Assembly (NCBI GenBank): GCA_027886185.1
Contig: WOAB01000152.1
Coordinates: 62,001-126,000, forward strand
Reading direction: 5' to 3'
From: Rheum nobile
Lineage: Eukaryota; Streptophyta; Magnoliopsida; Caryophyllales; Polygonaceae
Length of the DNA stretch: 64,000 bases
The notes beneath the pieces were generated by a model that worked only from the letters and a program-made list of their open reading frames with translations, was not told the origin of the DNA and searched no databases. Below, piece by piece: positions 1 to 10,186 of the stretch; position 1 is the stretch's first letter, and the number at the start of each line of letters is the position of its first letter. The translations under genes were made by a program, and so were the position numbers.

Positions 1-1013
1 TTAGATGAACGACACGTAGGAGAGATAATTGCGGCTTTAGTAGTAGTATATAGATAGATTAAAACGCTTAATACTAATTTTGTCATATATAATACCAGAA
101 ATATTAAATAGAGACTAATAATAAAAATATGTCTGACAATAATTTTATCAAATATGAAATCCTAGTATTCAATATGTGAATAAAAAATGTACTATAAAAC
201 AAAACCAATATGTGAAGAATATGTCTTATAAATATTGAACATAAGCTAACCAAAATGTACCATAAAATAAATATAAAATCATATAGTATGCTGCCATAAT
301 TTGAGTAAGGAAATATATGTGGAAGAAATAGATATGGAATCTTGCTAGGAAATTAGTAGAGAGCTATAACATAATTAAGAATATAACTTATTCCAAAATT
401 TAGCTACAAAAATATATATGGAAACTATATATGTAATCTAGCTTGCTAGAAAAAGATGGAGCAATTAGGAGAAAATTAGAAGGGTGGATATGTAATTGTA
501 TAAATTAAATTGATGACTTGACATAGCTAGATGTGTGACAAATAGGAGAAAGACTTATGGCTTTAGTAATAGTATATAGAATATAGATAGATAAATATAG
601 ATATATAGATATATAGATAGATAGATGTACCATAAAATAAAACCAATATGTGAAGAATATGTCTTATAAATATTGAACATAAGCTAACCAAAATGTACCA
701 TAAATAAATATAAAATCATATAGTATGCTGCCATAATTTGAGTAAGGAAATATATGTAGAAGAAATAGATATGGAATCTTGCTAGAAAATTAATAGAAAG
801 CTATAACATAATTAAGAATATAACTTATGCCAAAATTTAGTTACAAAATATATATATGGAAACTATATATGTAATCTTGCTAGAAAAAGATGGAGCAATT
901 AGGAGAAAATTAGAAGGGTGAATATGTAATTGTACAAATTAAATTGGTGACTTGGCATAGCTAGATGTGTGACAAATAGGAGAGAGACTTATGGCTTTAG
1001 TAATAGTATATAG
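1..1013. repeat. AT-rich tandem repeat, unit about 435 bp
   Basis: Two long near-identical copies lie at about 189-590 and 627-1013. Matching landmarks such as ACCAATATGTGAAGAATATG (about 203 and 642) and ATGGCTTTAGTAATAGTATA (557 and 991) are 434-438 bp apart. The first 55 bases resemble the 3' end of the unit, so a third, diverged copy probably enters from the left. Each copy ends in a TATAGATAG-rich tail with short GATA-type microsatellite. No open frame of note. A related terminal block appears at about 5271-5420, so the unit is probably derived from a dispersed element rather than a classical satellite. Confidence 0.75.
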
Positions 1014-1015
1014 AT

Positions 1016-1336
1016 GAGTGCAGTGTCGACTACATGGAGTGGTATATACCTCGTACACACCCATGTGTCAGGCCTCATGATGCTGGCATCAGAGATCATG
1101 TCCATGTAAAAATATGTGTTGGATGTTTGTTTTTAATTTACATATACAATTAAAGCTTTACCTTAGTTAATTTTTATGTATTTCTATAGGTCATTGGACA
1201 AGCATTGCATCGTCTAAATCCTTTCCATGATGCGGAGGAAGAGCAATTCTACAACATGCGTGACGCTGTACGACACTGCATTCAAGACTTCACACCCTTC
1301 ACACACGGCAATGATGATGAGGACGACGAAGATTAA
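1016..1336 (+). pseudogene. 3' end of a plant-mobile-domain-like gene (partial, two exons)
   Basis: Two in-frame coding pieces, 1016-1105 and 1190-1336, are separated by a short AT-rich intron with GT (1106) and AG (1189) borders in phase 0. The first encodes a WYIPRTHP-type segment. The second encodes a short helical stretch and ends in an acidic tail (GNDDEDDED, then TAA at 1334). A W-Y/W-F...R-T-H-P segment near the C-terminus is typical of PMD (MAIN-like) proteins carried by plant Mutator-like elements, but I only see the tail, so the family call is tentative. The upstream coding region is missing: it is cut off at the tandem repeat that ends at 1013. It converges on the minus-strand transposase gene at 1978-4691, as expected for a two-gene Mutator-like element. 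Confidence 0.45.
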
Positions 1337-1534
1337 GATGCATAGGTTTTCATTTGGTACTTTGGTTGTATTTTTAGGGACAGATTGGACGTGTTTGTTG
1401 GCAGTTTGTTGATAATAAAACTAATTTAAATTTATTTGTTGGACACAACCCTAAATCCTAAAATACCGTCCTAAAATTAATCCTATAATCTTTAAGCTAG
1501 AATTACAGAAGGCCCAAGCTGTATATGGAGAGAT

Positions 1535-1640
1535 GGTTCATGACGGATGGAACCTATCCGTTCGTGAAGGACGAATAGGCTCCATACGTGACAGACGGAT
1601 ACACTCTATATGTGACGGACGGATAGGCTCCATACGTGAC
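1535..1640. repeat. Array of CGTGACGGA-type palindromic words (left side of the Mutator-like element)
   Basis: Several imperfect copies of a word built on GTGACGGA/TCCGTCAC occur here at roughly 15-30 bp spacing (for example CATACGTGACGGATTG at 1631). The same words recur at 4187-4320 and in the large inverted repeat at 4864-4975, so they appear to belong to this element. Confidence 0.6.
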
Positions 1641-1645
1641 GGATT

Positions 1646-1683
1646 GTAAAGAGGCACGGTTGTCACAAACCGTGCCTCTTTAC
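1646..1683. repeat. Perfect 16-bp inverted repeat (hairpin)
   Basis: GTAAAGAGGCACGGTT at 1646-1661 is exactly mirrored by AACCGTGCCTCTTTAC at 1668-1683 around a 6-nt loop. A weaker copy of the CACGGTTTG...CAAATCGTG theme follows at about 1715-1755. It may be a terminal or subterminal hairpin of a DNA transposon. No coding role is visible. Confidence 0.7.
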
Positions 1684-1977
1684 AGAAGCTAAATCTACGT
1701 CCCAGTAAGGGAGCACGGTCTAGGGCACGGTTTGTTGCAAATCGTGCAATATTACAGAACTGCGACACAATTTTGGAATTGCCATAACATTTGATTCACT
1801 GGTCCAAACGCGCTGAAATTTTGAGGAGTTATAGTTGACATCTTGATCTTTAATGTGGCGTTGGAATCACTCAATTCAGGATTACGTAAGAAAAGTTATA
1901 CTTCTCAAAAACCATTCAGAAAATAGAGTATTAAGTTGGGCTTACAATAGCTTTACAATGTGCGAGTACAATAATAT

Positions 1978-4691
1978 TTAAGTCGGCTTGCAACCTCGTC
2001 TCTTTCTCATGGAAGAATATTCGTATGCCATCAGCTGAGTAGTGAATGGATCATACAGACAAGCAGCATAGGCATCCTTTGCATGCTCCCACATTGTAAA
2101 TACGGGCGGCAATGGTGACTCATTTGATAGGGCCATCTACAAAAGTGTGGAGAACGTATTCACTTGCCTAGTTAATGGGTTTAAATAATCAATAAAAAAT
2201 GATTAAATGATTAGTACCATACCGAAATAAAATGACTCTCCTTCTGAACTTGGCAGATGCATATCGTTTTAAGCTTAGCACCCCTAGGATGATGTGGAAC
2301 CGCTTGCAAAGGCAAAAAAGTAGCATTTACACCACCCACCACGACAACTGCACAATTGAATGCAGAAGTGACCAGACAACCCATATCTGGAAGCACCATC
2401 CAAGTCTTCTCTGGGGCCATCCCACAGTCAAACCATGTAAGCTGTCTACTACTTTTTCCAGCATTGTCTTAAAGATGCAAACCTCAGAATACATTGGCCA
2501 AATTTCCTTCACCTTGTCAATTATAGCTTGCCGGACGATCCTCCATTGTTCCTGCCCGATGCCTATTTGATCTGCAACGGCTCTGTATCCACAGTTTCCA
2601 TCACCAACAATATCAAAGTAACCGTTCAAGTGTTCGTGCATACACCACGGAACTATACCCTTATACGGCTCAAAGTCTTTAATGAAGGACTATGGAGCAT
2701 GATAAGGTGGTGAAAACATTTGACCCACTGGATTCTTGGGAGCTCTAACCTGAGATGGCCTCAAAGGAGTGGTAGGAGTTGTAGGGCTTGGTGAAGGTGT
2801 ACTAGTGGGCTTTAGTGGCCTACCTCATTGCTTCTTGGGAGGTGTCCCTTCCATATCTTTGTGTGTGTACTCCTGTGAAGAAGGATGTCTTTTAGTGCTA
2901 TCTTTGTTTGGATCTCCCATTGGTCGTCCCTTATGCCTCATAATAGCCGGCTCTTGTAGACTGGCCCCCTCGGGGCAAGCGATGTCGTAAAGTCACGAGA
3001 CACATTTTTCTTGATCATTTGCTGACAGATTGGGGAACTGATCCGTATAAAATTGATCCATCAAAGATCTCGCGACTTTGCGCTTCACATCAGCCTCACC
3101 TTCGTCTTGCACTTCTGACAAACTCAATCATCTCCAAAACGGATGCAACGCTGAAGGCTTAATAGGGATTGAAGTCATCACATATCTAGCGATGTCATGC
3201 ACACACGGCAAAGAAATGCCTTTAGGAGTTTCATGGAATCTGGACTGGCAAAGAAAATGTTGGCGATCTTATTCGTCGTTGGATCCGACCTATACTCCAT
3301 AAAGTAGTTGTTCTCCTTGCACTTATGGAAGAACTCTTGGACCACGGTTCTTCCTTCCATCCTACTATGTCGGACATTGTACACTTCATTGTACACTTGC
3401 TTTATTTTAGTGCAGTTGTTCGGGTCCTGGTTAAGTGTTTTTGCAATCTTTGATGGTTTATTATGATTTTCTGTCATGACCTTACACAACTTCTTCTGCT
3501 CAGGTGTCATCCTACCAGCTGATGCATGCCCATACAAGTCATCACCAATGACATGGTTGTGGGTTCCAACAACTACCTTGATTGTATATGAGTCCCTCGG
3601 TTTTTCTTGACATAACAATCTGAATGGACAATCACATTTTTTGCTCCTTGTTCTTTGTCTTACTCTGTTTTCATCTTTAGGAATGTAAATTCCCGCTTTT
3701 TCACACAACAGCCATGACTTCCGAAGGCTTCCTCCACCAAAGCTTCTATCCCGACCAATAGTGATGCAGAAGTGATTATCAAAGGCAATTTGTCTAGCCC
3801 GTTTAATTGCATCATCTCTGGAGCCGAATACTTCACCCGTGGTAAAATTCTCTGAATAATCTTTCGAAACAATCACTTCTTCAGGTGTAGGATAATAAGA
3901 CTGCGGCTGTGTGTGTAATGCCGGAAACCCAAACTTAGGGGGAGCCTGCCACCTTACGGACGAAATTCCACTACGAGCAAAACAATCTAATCCCGGCATA
4001 TGAGGTTGTTCAGGCGCCATAGGTTCGCCGAACAACCCAAGTGAGAAAAACGGTGGTGCCATGTCCCACGCATCATTCAGGGACAGATTGTTAATACCTT
4101 TGTTCACGATATTGTTCTCCTATTGAAGTAAAAAAAACAAGTTAGCATAGAAGCATGTAAGAATCCAGTTTCTGTCAAACACATCCATTCGTGAAGAATA
4201 GACACATTCCATCCGTCACGGATGGTTTCACTCCATTCGTCACGTATGAACCCTTTCCATCCGTGACGGATGAATGACATCCATTCGTGACGGATGAAAC
4301 AAGTCCATCTATCACGGACTGTTTTTCTTTCAAAAAACAGTCGCCGAATATAGTTCTTGCACTTGCAATAATCTATTCAAAATTCAATATAACAAGGCCA
4401 AACAATCAAACATGCAGTTTTGCACACAAAATCTACAACTTTTTAGTACAACTTAATCAAAGATGAAGTTTTTATGAACATATAGTAACAATTATTGAAA
4501 TTACCTTCAGAAAGTGTTTGTTTTTCCCAAAGAACAACTCAAACATATACATTCACAAGAAAGAACCCTAAAATTCTTAACTTTTACTAACATGTAAAGT
4601 AAAAGCTTAAAAAGCATACCTCATTGTAATGATAACCCCTTAAAACATCTTCTCCACCACTGAAGTTGGAAAAATCATCTTCATTTGTCAT
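1978..4691 (-). pseudogene. Mutator-like transposase with FAR1 and OTU domains, DDE core deleted
   Basis: Read on the minus strand, exon 1 (4691-4620) encodes MTNEDDFSNFSGGED... and ends at a GTATGC donor. A 500-bp intron (4619-4120) ends in TTCAATAG and joins in frame to exon 2. Exon 2 carries a FAR1-type zinc-binding domain (KKCDCPFRLLC, then GTHNH) and the helical region up to the usual FFA.PDS.KLLKAF motif (about 3225). There the sequence jumps, out of frame, directly to a SWIM-region remnant (LPCVHDIARYV) and the IHPFWRRLS and STKRHPS motifs that normally follow the transposase. The whole DDE catalytic core is absent. An OTU cysteine-protease domain follows, with GDGNCGYRA (about 2590) and a His-containing SHFIS motif (about 2230), broken by a frameshift near 2415. 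A final small exon ends at TAA 1978. Non-functional as transposase; the family call is secure. Confidence 0.85.
4120..4619 (-). other. Predicted intron of the Mutator-like gene, carrying palindromic words
   Basis: The borders are GTATGC (minus strand at 4619) and TTCAATAG (ending at 4120), and splicing keeps the frame across NE|ENN. At 4187-4320 the intron holds about six copies of CATCCGTGACGGATG-type palindromes (for example 4201-4216 and 4258-4274). Transcripts would therefore carry several short hairpins. Confidence 0.6.
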
Positions 4692-4863
4692 GGAAAAGAA
4701 CTCTTGGAAATGGAAAAGAATGAAAGATGTGTTGTCGGAGGGAAAGGGAAGAGTGATGGAGAGGTTTAGGGTTTAATTTTGGCCGTAATATTGATGAGAT
4801 ATGACGGGGTAGTTAATGTTGTTAGGTGGGGACAAGTGACATTCAATTTTCTGGTTGTTTACT

Positions 4864-4975
4864 TCGTTCGTGACGCACCATGTGCATCCGTCCATGACGG
4901 ACCAAATGGATTCGTCTGTGACGGATGGATCACTTTGGTCCGTCACGGACACATGCACATGGTGCGTCACGAACG
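4864..4975. repeat. Large inverted repeat, about 42-bp arms
   Basis: The left arm (4864-4906, starting CGTTCGTGACGCACCATG) and the right arm (4934-4975, ending CATGGTGCGTCACGAACG) are nearly perfect reverse complements around a 27-bp spacer that itself contains the GTGACGGATGG word. It lies just upstream of the start of the Mutator-like gene. It could be subterminal DNA of the element or a nested foldback. Confidence 0.8.
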
Positions 4976-4984
4976 AAACGGTGC

Positions 4985-6661
4985 GTGAAATAGCAATTTC
5001 ACCCGTGCGTGAAATAGAAATCGTGTTTTTACATTGTCAATATTATTTAGTATTAAATAGTTATGGTAAAAATTTGAAAATAAGATAAGAAATGATATAA
5101 TTATTATTTAGTTTTAAATAGTTATGGAAATAAACAGTAAGATAAGTTAACTAGTTATGGTAAAAAATCAAAAATAAGATAAGAAATGATATACTTATTA
5201 TATAGTTTTAAATAGTTATGAAAATAAACAATAAGATAAGATATCAGATGATGTGGCATATGAGGTGGCATAGCTCAAGGCCGACACATAGACGAATTGA
5301 ACGTGGTGATGACACGTATGCAAATTGAATGTGAAGCCGACACGTAGTATTTAGGCTTCTGCTTTAGTCTATATTATTATATTTATATATAGATATAGAT
5401 AGATAGATAAACAATAAGATAAAAAATGATATAATTTTTATTTAGTTTTAAATAGTTATGGTAAATATAGATTGTTCACAAATATATTTTGTTCATATCA
5501 TATAATGAAAGATATATTAAAAGTATGAGGAAAGTTATACAAAAATGTCATTTTTTTGAATTTATTAGTTTTTATATTACATATAAATTTTATTAAATAA
5601 TTCGAATTTAATATTTTTAAACCAGAATAATATATAAGATAAAGTTTTATATTGTCAAAATTAAATTAGTTTTAAATAGTTATGGTAAACATTCAAATGA
5701 AAGATAAAGTATTTATAAAGAAATAGGAACAAATAAACTATAGGTGTTTTTGTATGTTATTATATGTGCATTTAAAATGTACAAATATATACAGAAAACA
5801 AAAGTTGGTCTTTAAAAAAATTGGCCCGAAAAAAGAATGCCGGTCAAAATCGGAGACGAGTATGTTAACTAGTTATCTCATTTAATTAGATAGTGGCCGG
5901 GGTTTTGACTTTTCATGGGCTTGTCGAAGCAATTGAGACTATTTTATAAAGTTTACTGAAAATATGTCCCATTTAATTCTCATTTTAAAAGTTGTTCTCA
6001 CGGGTTGGGTTCTCACCCAAACCTTCCCTATAACTATATTATAACTTTTTTGATTATGTATAATAGCTATATATTAATGGAAATTAAATGATTTATTGTT
6101 TCTAACGTAAAAATATTTGTAAAGGATATATTTAATATTATTTAGCTCAATTTTTTGGTAGTTGATTTAAATACGTCGTATAATGAATAATGATATATTA
6201 ATTTGTGGTACGTTACATAATGAATAATGATATGTTAATTTGTAAAATTAATATTCCCTCCGTTCGGAAAAAATTTTCATTCTAACTCATAATTTTTGTT
6301 AAGAAAAGTTTTTTTTATAAGTTTAGGTAATAATTTGATGATGAGTTAAGATGTTTATTATTGAGAATTGCACTTTTTGACTCTTTTCATGCATATTTCC
6401 TTTGTTGATTGGGTAAAATTGAGGTTAGTTATTTATTAGTTGTAATTTTAAAAAATAGTTAATTGGAATGTCATATAATAATTATATTTCTTTATTGTAG
6501 TGTCAAAGTCTAAAGTGACCATCTTTAATAAACAGATAGAGTATAGAAATATTTATATTCATGCTCCTCAAAGTTTCGCATAAACTTGTAGATGTTTTCC
6601 AAGATAATGATCTTATTTATGTAATCAGCAATAATGCTCTACTAATTGTATATAGTCTATC
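4985..6661. other. AT-rich non-coding DNA with dispersed repeats
   Basis: No convincing coding sequence. An about 110-bp motif containing TTTAAATAGTTATGG and AATAAGATAAGAAATGATAT occurs in tandem at about 5040-5240 and again at about 5408-5465 and 5660-5710. The block 5271-5420 (GCCGACACGTAGTATTTAGG... then TATAGATAG repeats) resembles the ends of the repeat unit at 1-1013. The rest is unique-looking AT-rich sequence in which I recognise nothing. Confidence 0.5.
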
Positions 6662-7005
6662 TGTAAGACCCGAGGCTTTCGATGCGCCAATCTATGCCAA
6701 CACCAGAATCTCTCAGAAGGTCACCCGTCTCGATACTACTCTCACCCTAGCACGCTTAACTTTAGAGTTTTTTGTGCTCATTTGAACCCTGAAAATGAAG
6801 AATTATTGTTGACATGGGTAGCACTTCAATCCTTATAAACCACTCTTAATTCCAGTCCAGGGTATTACAAACACCCCCACTTAAACTTTTGATGTCCTCG
6901 TCAAAGTCCTAAGACCGCTCTTCAGTCTAAGCCCACTCATATCCCAGAGTCGGCTCAAATATCATTTGTAAGACTTGAGACTTTCAAAGTACCAGCTCAT
7001 ACCTT
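6662..7005 (-). mobile_element. Cassandra-type TRIM retrotransposon (5' LTR truncated)
   Basis: On the minus strand the order is: a partial 5' LTR (7005-6967), two spacer bases, a primer-binding site (6964-6952) and about 70 bp of internal DNA. Then come a polypurine tract (6882-6870, AAGTGGGGGTGTT) and a 3' LTR (6869-6662) that starts TGTAATACCC and ends TCTTACA. The primer site reads TGATATTTGAGCC, a mutated form of the initiator-Met site TGGTATCAGAGCC. The LTR holds a 5S rRNA-like segment, the hallmark of Cassandra. There is no coding capacity, as is normal for TRIMs. Confidence 0.8.
6709..6780 (-). ncRNA. 5S rRNA-like segment inside the Cassandra LTR
   Basis: The minus strand contains AGTTAAGCGTGCT, GGGTGAGAGTAGTAT and GGGTGACC in the order and spacing of the 3' half of plant 5S rRNA (internal promoter box C and beyond). 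It is diverged at several positions and embedded in an LTR, so it is not a functional 5S gene. Confidence 0.8.
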
Positions 7006-7076
7006 ATTTATTTTTCTCTCAACATTGAATCAAAATTAAAGGAGAAGGATTTTCAACACATACTATCAATGCTCAT

Positions 7077-7700
7077 TAGACCTGTCAATCAGGTCGGTCA
7101 AGTCGGGTTCGGTTATTTCGGATTCGGGTTGAGAACGAGTCAGGTCATTTCGAATAACAGGTCAAGCCGGGTCGGGTCATTATAGGTCAGCAGGCGGTTC
7201 GGGTTGACCAACGGGTCAAGAGCGTCATTTTTTTAAATATATTGTCCACTATTTAAATATAATTAAATAGTTAAAAACTAATTTAAATTTGTCAAAATAA
7301 GTTGGAATGAATTAAAAAATAATAATAATATTCGTTATTTTAATGTAATTGATATTAGTAGACCAAAATCATATTTTATTTTTATTTTTAATTTTCATTA
7401 TATTAATTTATAAATTTCTGAATTACAAAAATTATATAAGTACAACAATGCTCTTTTTTAGGATAATTGAAGATATTACTATTATTTATATGTCATTTAT
7501 CATATATATTTTATATTATATTTTATTAATACTCCACATTTATTCGTTAATCGAGTCAGTTTCAGGTTGGTCGGGTTCAGTTTCGGTAAATTCGGGTTCG
7601 ATAACTTTGGATTATCAAAAACTTTGGTCAGGTCCAGTCGGGTCCAAAAACGGGTCAGTCAGGTCGGTAAAACAGATTCGGTCACTTTTTGACACCTCTA
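7077..7700. mobile_element. hAT-type MITE, 624 bp, with 8-bp target duplication
   Basis: The element is flanked by a perfect 8-bp direct repeat ATGCTCAT (7069-7076 and 7701-7708), the target-duplication size of hAT transposons. The termini are inverted: TAGACCTGTCAA on the left and TTGACACCTCTA on the right. The ends are rich in GGTCGGGT/CGGGTTCGG words and the middle is very AT-rich. An open frame of about 120 codons inside is compositional, with no transposase motif. Non-autonomous. Confidence 0.9.
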
Positions 7701-8005
7701 ATGCTCATTGAATGTTCCAAACTCCGTAGCAACTGAGACTTGGCATCCGAACTTCTACAATTTGACATTTTTCATCTAGAGATCGAGGGCAAGATTAATG
7801 TCATTAATGGCATTTGAGGCTGCGCATAAAAAAATTAAATATTTATGTTTGATATTCCTATTAATTTGTGACAATTTATCAAATGTCGCATTTGGATATT
7901 AATTATGTAGCAGACTTCATTATTGACTTGTAACATAAATCTCAATTACCTGACCTTACAACGCATTTAGATCTAGAGGATCCTTTAGGATCAAAGCTTT
8001 TCATA
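7701..8005. other. Flanking DNA between MITE and LINE
   Basis: I see no gene. The DNA runs from the right target duplication of the hAT MITE to the left target duplication of the LINE (AAGCTTTTCATA at 7994-8005). Confidence 0.5.
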
Positions 8006-8111
8006 TTTTTTTTTAAAATTTTGATACTCGTTGAAATAGGACGCGCTTCGTCACACGCCTCCTACCTTTGTGTTTTGAATTCCGCCACCGGTTCCCCTGT
8101 GGCCGCTGGTG

Positions 8112-8228
8112 ATGGCCTCCTCAGGGCCGGCCTAGAGGGGGGCAGCATGGGCGCCGGCCCAGGCCCCCAAATTTTTGGGGCCTCAAATTTTGTTTTAGGT
8201 ATATATATATGTATTAAATATGGGTAAC
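8112..8228. mobile_element. Short GC-palindromic element fragment in the LINE 5' region
   Basis: This block starts CAGGGCCGGCC, holds GCGCCGGCCC and GGCCCCCAAATTTTTGGGGC palindromes, then turns AT-rich (TATATATATG). It interrupts an otherwise LINE-like leader, which appears to resume near 8362. It looks like a MITE-like fragment. I could not establish its borders or a clean target duplication. Confidence 0.35.
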
Positions 8229-8360
8229 AAAAAGCCAGCATAGTCTAGTGGTCTTAGAGCACACCTTTCTCCAATAGGTTATGGGTTCGATTCTAAAATT
8301 TTGCATCTTTATCTTATTTTTTTTAGAATTTTGCATCTTTGTCTTATTTTTTTGACCGTC
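8229..8360 (+). mobile_element. tRNA-derived SINE-like sequence
   Basis: An A-box-like TAGTCTAGTGG (about 8241) and a B-box-like GGGTTCGATTCT (about 8283) are spaced as in the RNA polymerase III promoter of tRNA-derived SINEs. They are preceded by a GCCAGCA start. The 3' part holds two copies of GAATTTTGCATCTTT-like sequence with T-rich tails (8294-8350). It is too diverged to be a working tRNA and has no foldable anticodon arm that I can assign. Confidence 0.5.
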
Positions 8361-8367
8361 AGGAAGT

Positions 8368-9877
8368 GTGCTCAACCCCTTGTTCCAGACAGCGACGGCC
8401 GCTACGGTGGCTCCTCCTCCACGCAAGGCTCCACCCTTGAACTTCAAGGCTGCTGTAATGGCTGGCTCTGTCCATCCGCCGGTGGAGACACCTGCGCCTT
8501 CATGGGAAGATCGCCCGGATCTCTATGACACGGACGATGATGTCGAGGTTGATGATCCTAATCCTCTTTGCCCCATCATCTCATTATTTGCGGAGGAGAA
8601 GTGCGAGTTACGGTGTCCATGGGCACGGTCCTTGATCATCAACATGTTCAACATGGGCCCTGGGTACCTGCAGCTTAAGAAAAAACTGGAACAAAAATGG
8701 GCCCTGAAAGGTTCGTTCACTCTGGTTGATATTGGGAATGATCATTATGTGGCAAAATTCAACAGCGCAGACGACTTTTCTCATGTGCTCACTCAAGGTC
8801 CTTGGATGATAGGTGATAACTATTTCATGATTCGTAGCTGTATTCCAAACTTCGACCCCTTCAGCGACAAAGCCAAGATCCTTACAGCGTGGATCCGTGT
8901 TCCGGGGCTGAGCCTTGAATATTTCCATGCAGGTTTCCTCTCTTGGATGGGTAAACTCGTGGGGAATGTTGTTCGGGTTGACAAGACGACTTTGAGGGCG
9001 GATCGTGGCCAGTTTGTTCGACTTGCCGTCGAAATTGACCTCTCCAAGCCACTGCTCTCCAAGTTTCGTTTTTGCGGCCGTGCATGGGTGATCCAGTATG
9101 AAGGCGTGAGAATGCTATGCTATCATTGTGGTAAAATTGGGCATGCCATTGATGCTTGTCCGTTGCTCGTTGATGCTGCTGCGACGGATGGTGCCTCCAC
9201 TGCCTCACCAAGTCATCCTCTGGATGTGCCCGATGGTCTGGGCTATTGGAATAAAGTGGCGAAGCAGAAACGCCGACCCCATGGCCGGGGTCTGACGACG
9301 AGTGATCCCCCTCACTCTTCCCGTTCCGCTAGAGCCAGTTCAGCCTGAGCCAGGACTTGGGAATGCGCTCCAAGTCGAACAGTCCAACAAAGCTAACTCC
9401 CAAGGTTCGAGATTTGTTGTCCTGGATTCTGTTGAGGATGGAGAATGCCCGACGACTCCAGTGGAACCGCTGGTGAACACCGTGGCCCTACCTCCTGAGC
9501 CGCTCATCGTGGAACAGTCGTCGACGCCGGTTGAAGATTCGAAAACTGAGGCCGTTACGGATTCATTGTTGGGTCCCACCTTGATTGGCAAAGATCCCGC
9601 TGCAATCGCGGATATTCGGGGATCCATTTCCAAGAATAACCGCAGGAGAGAGAAAACATATTTGAAGGATAATTCTTTATCTTTAACAAGGAAAAATCCA
9701 GGAAAATTATCCTCTAAGTCTACGATTGTGGCCAAAGATTCTATCCTTAAAAAAACTCAATTAATTTCCGAGATTGTGCTTGCTAAGGCTGTGACCCCTA
9801 AACCTCCCTCTGTTTCTTCCCAACCAACCAACTCCATCCCCTCTCCCCTCCAGCCTCCTCAACACTTCCGTTTTTGA
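8368..9877 (+). pseudogene. LINE ORF1: DUF4283 and zinc-knuckle nucleic-acid-binding protein
   Basis: Frame 8368-9348 encodes the N-terminal DUF4283 region (WALKGSFTLVDIGNDHYVAKF, then GPWMIGDNYFMI) and the following domain (WIRVPGLSLEYF). A single zinc knuckle CYHCGKIGHAIDAC lies at about 9118-9160. The frame then shifts near 9302-9348, and the Pro/Ser-rich C-terminus continues in another frame to 9877. In plant LINEs this protein coats the element RNA and is needed for retrotransposition. The true start is unclear because the leader is disturbed by inserted sequence; the first ATG of the open frame is at 8368. Broken by the frameshift. Confidence 0.8.
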
Positions 9878-10186
9878 TGGCGTCCGAACTCAGCCCACGG
9901 CTTCCGGACGTGATCACGACAACGGTCTTCTCCAGGCTAAGCATAGTGGTCTCAAACCACCGGACGTGACCGTTCATGGTTGTCCTCCCACTCTTGGCAA
10001 ATCGAATGATTGTGGACATGTTGCCTCTACAGACGGAAACCCTTCCTCTTCTCTGCAGGGTGTCAATACCCTCTCACATTGATTGTGCGCTTCATAGACT
10101 TACTGGGTCTATTTTGGCGTATGCGGCTTCGCAGAATTCTGTACATCCTCCTATTTTTGGGGACCTCCTTGATTCGTTGTTTCCTA

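Noticed and set aside
6709..6780. Genuine 5S rRNA gene
   Set aside because: Only the 3' half is similar, with substitutions, and it sits inside a TRIM LTR with primer site and polypurine tract.
7349..7711. 120-codon open frame inside the hAT MITE
   Set aside because: AT-rich composition gives Ile/Tyr/Phe runs. It crosses the MITE end and has no transposase motif.
8229..8300. Functional tRNA gene
   Set aside because: A and B boxes are present but no acceptor stem or anticodon loop can be assigned; it fits a SINE head.
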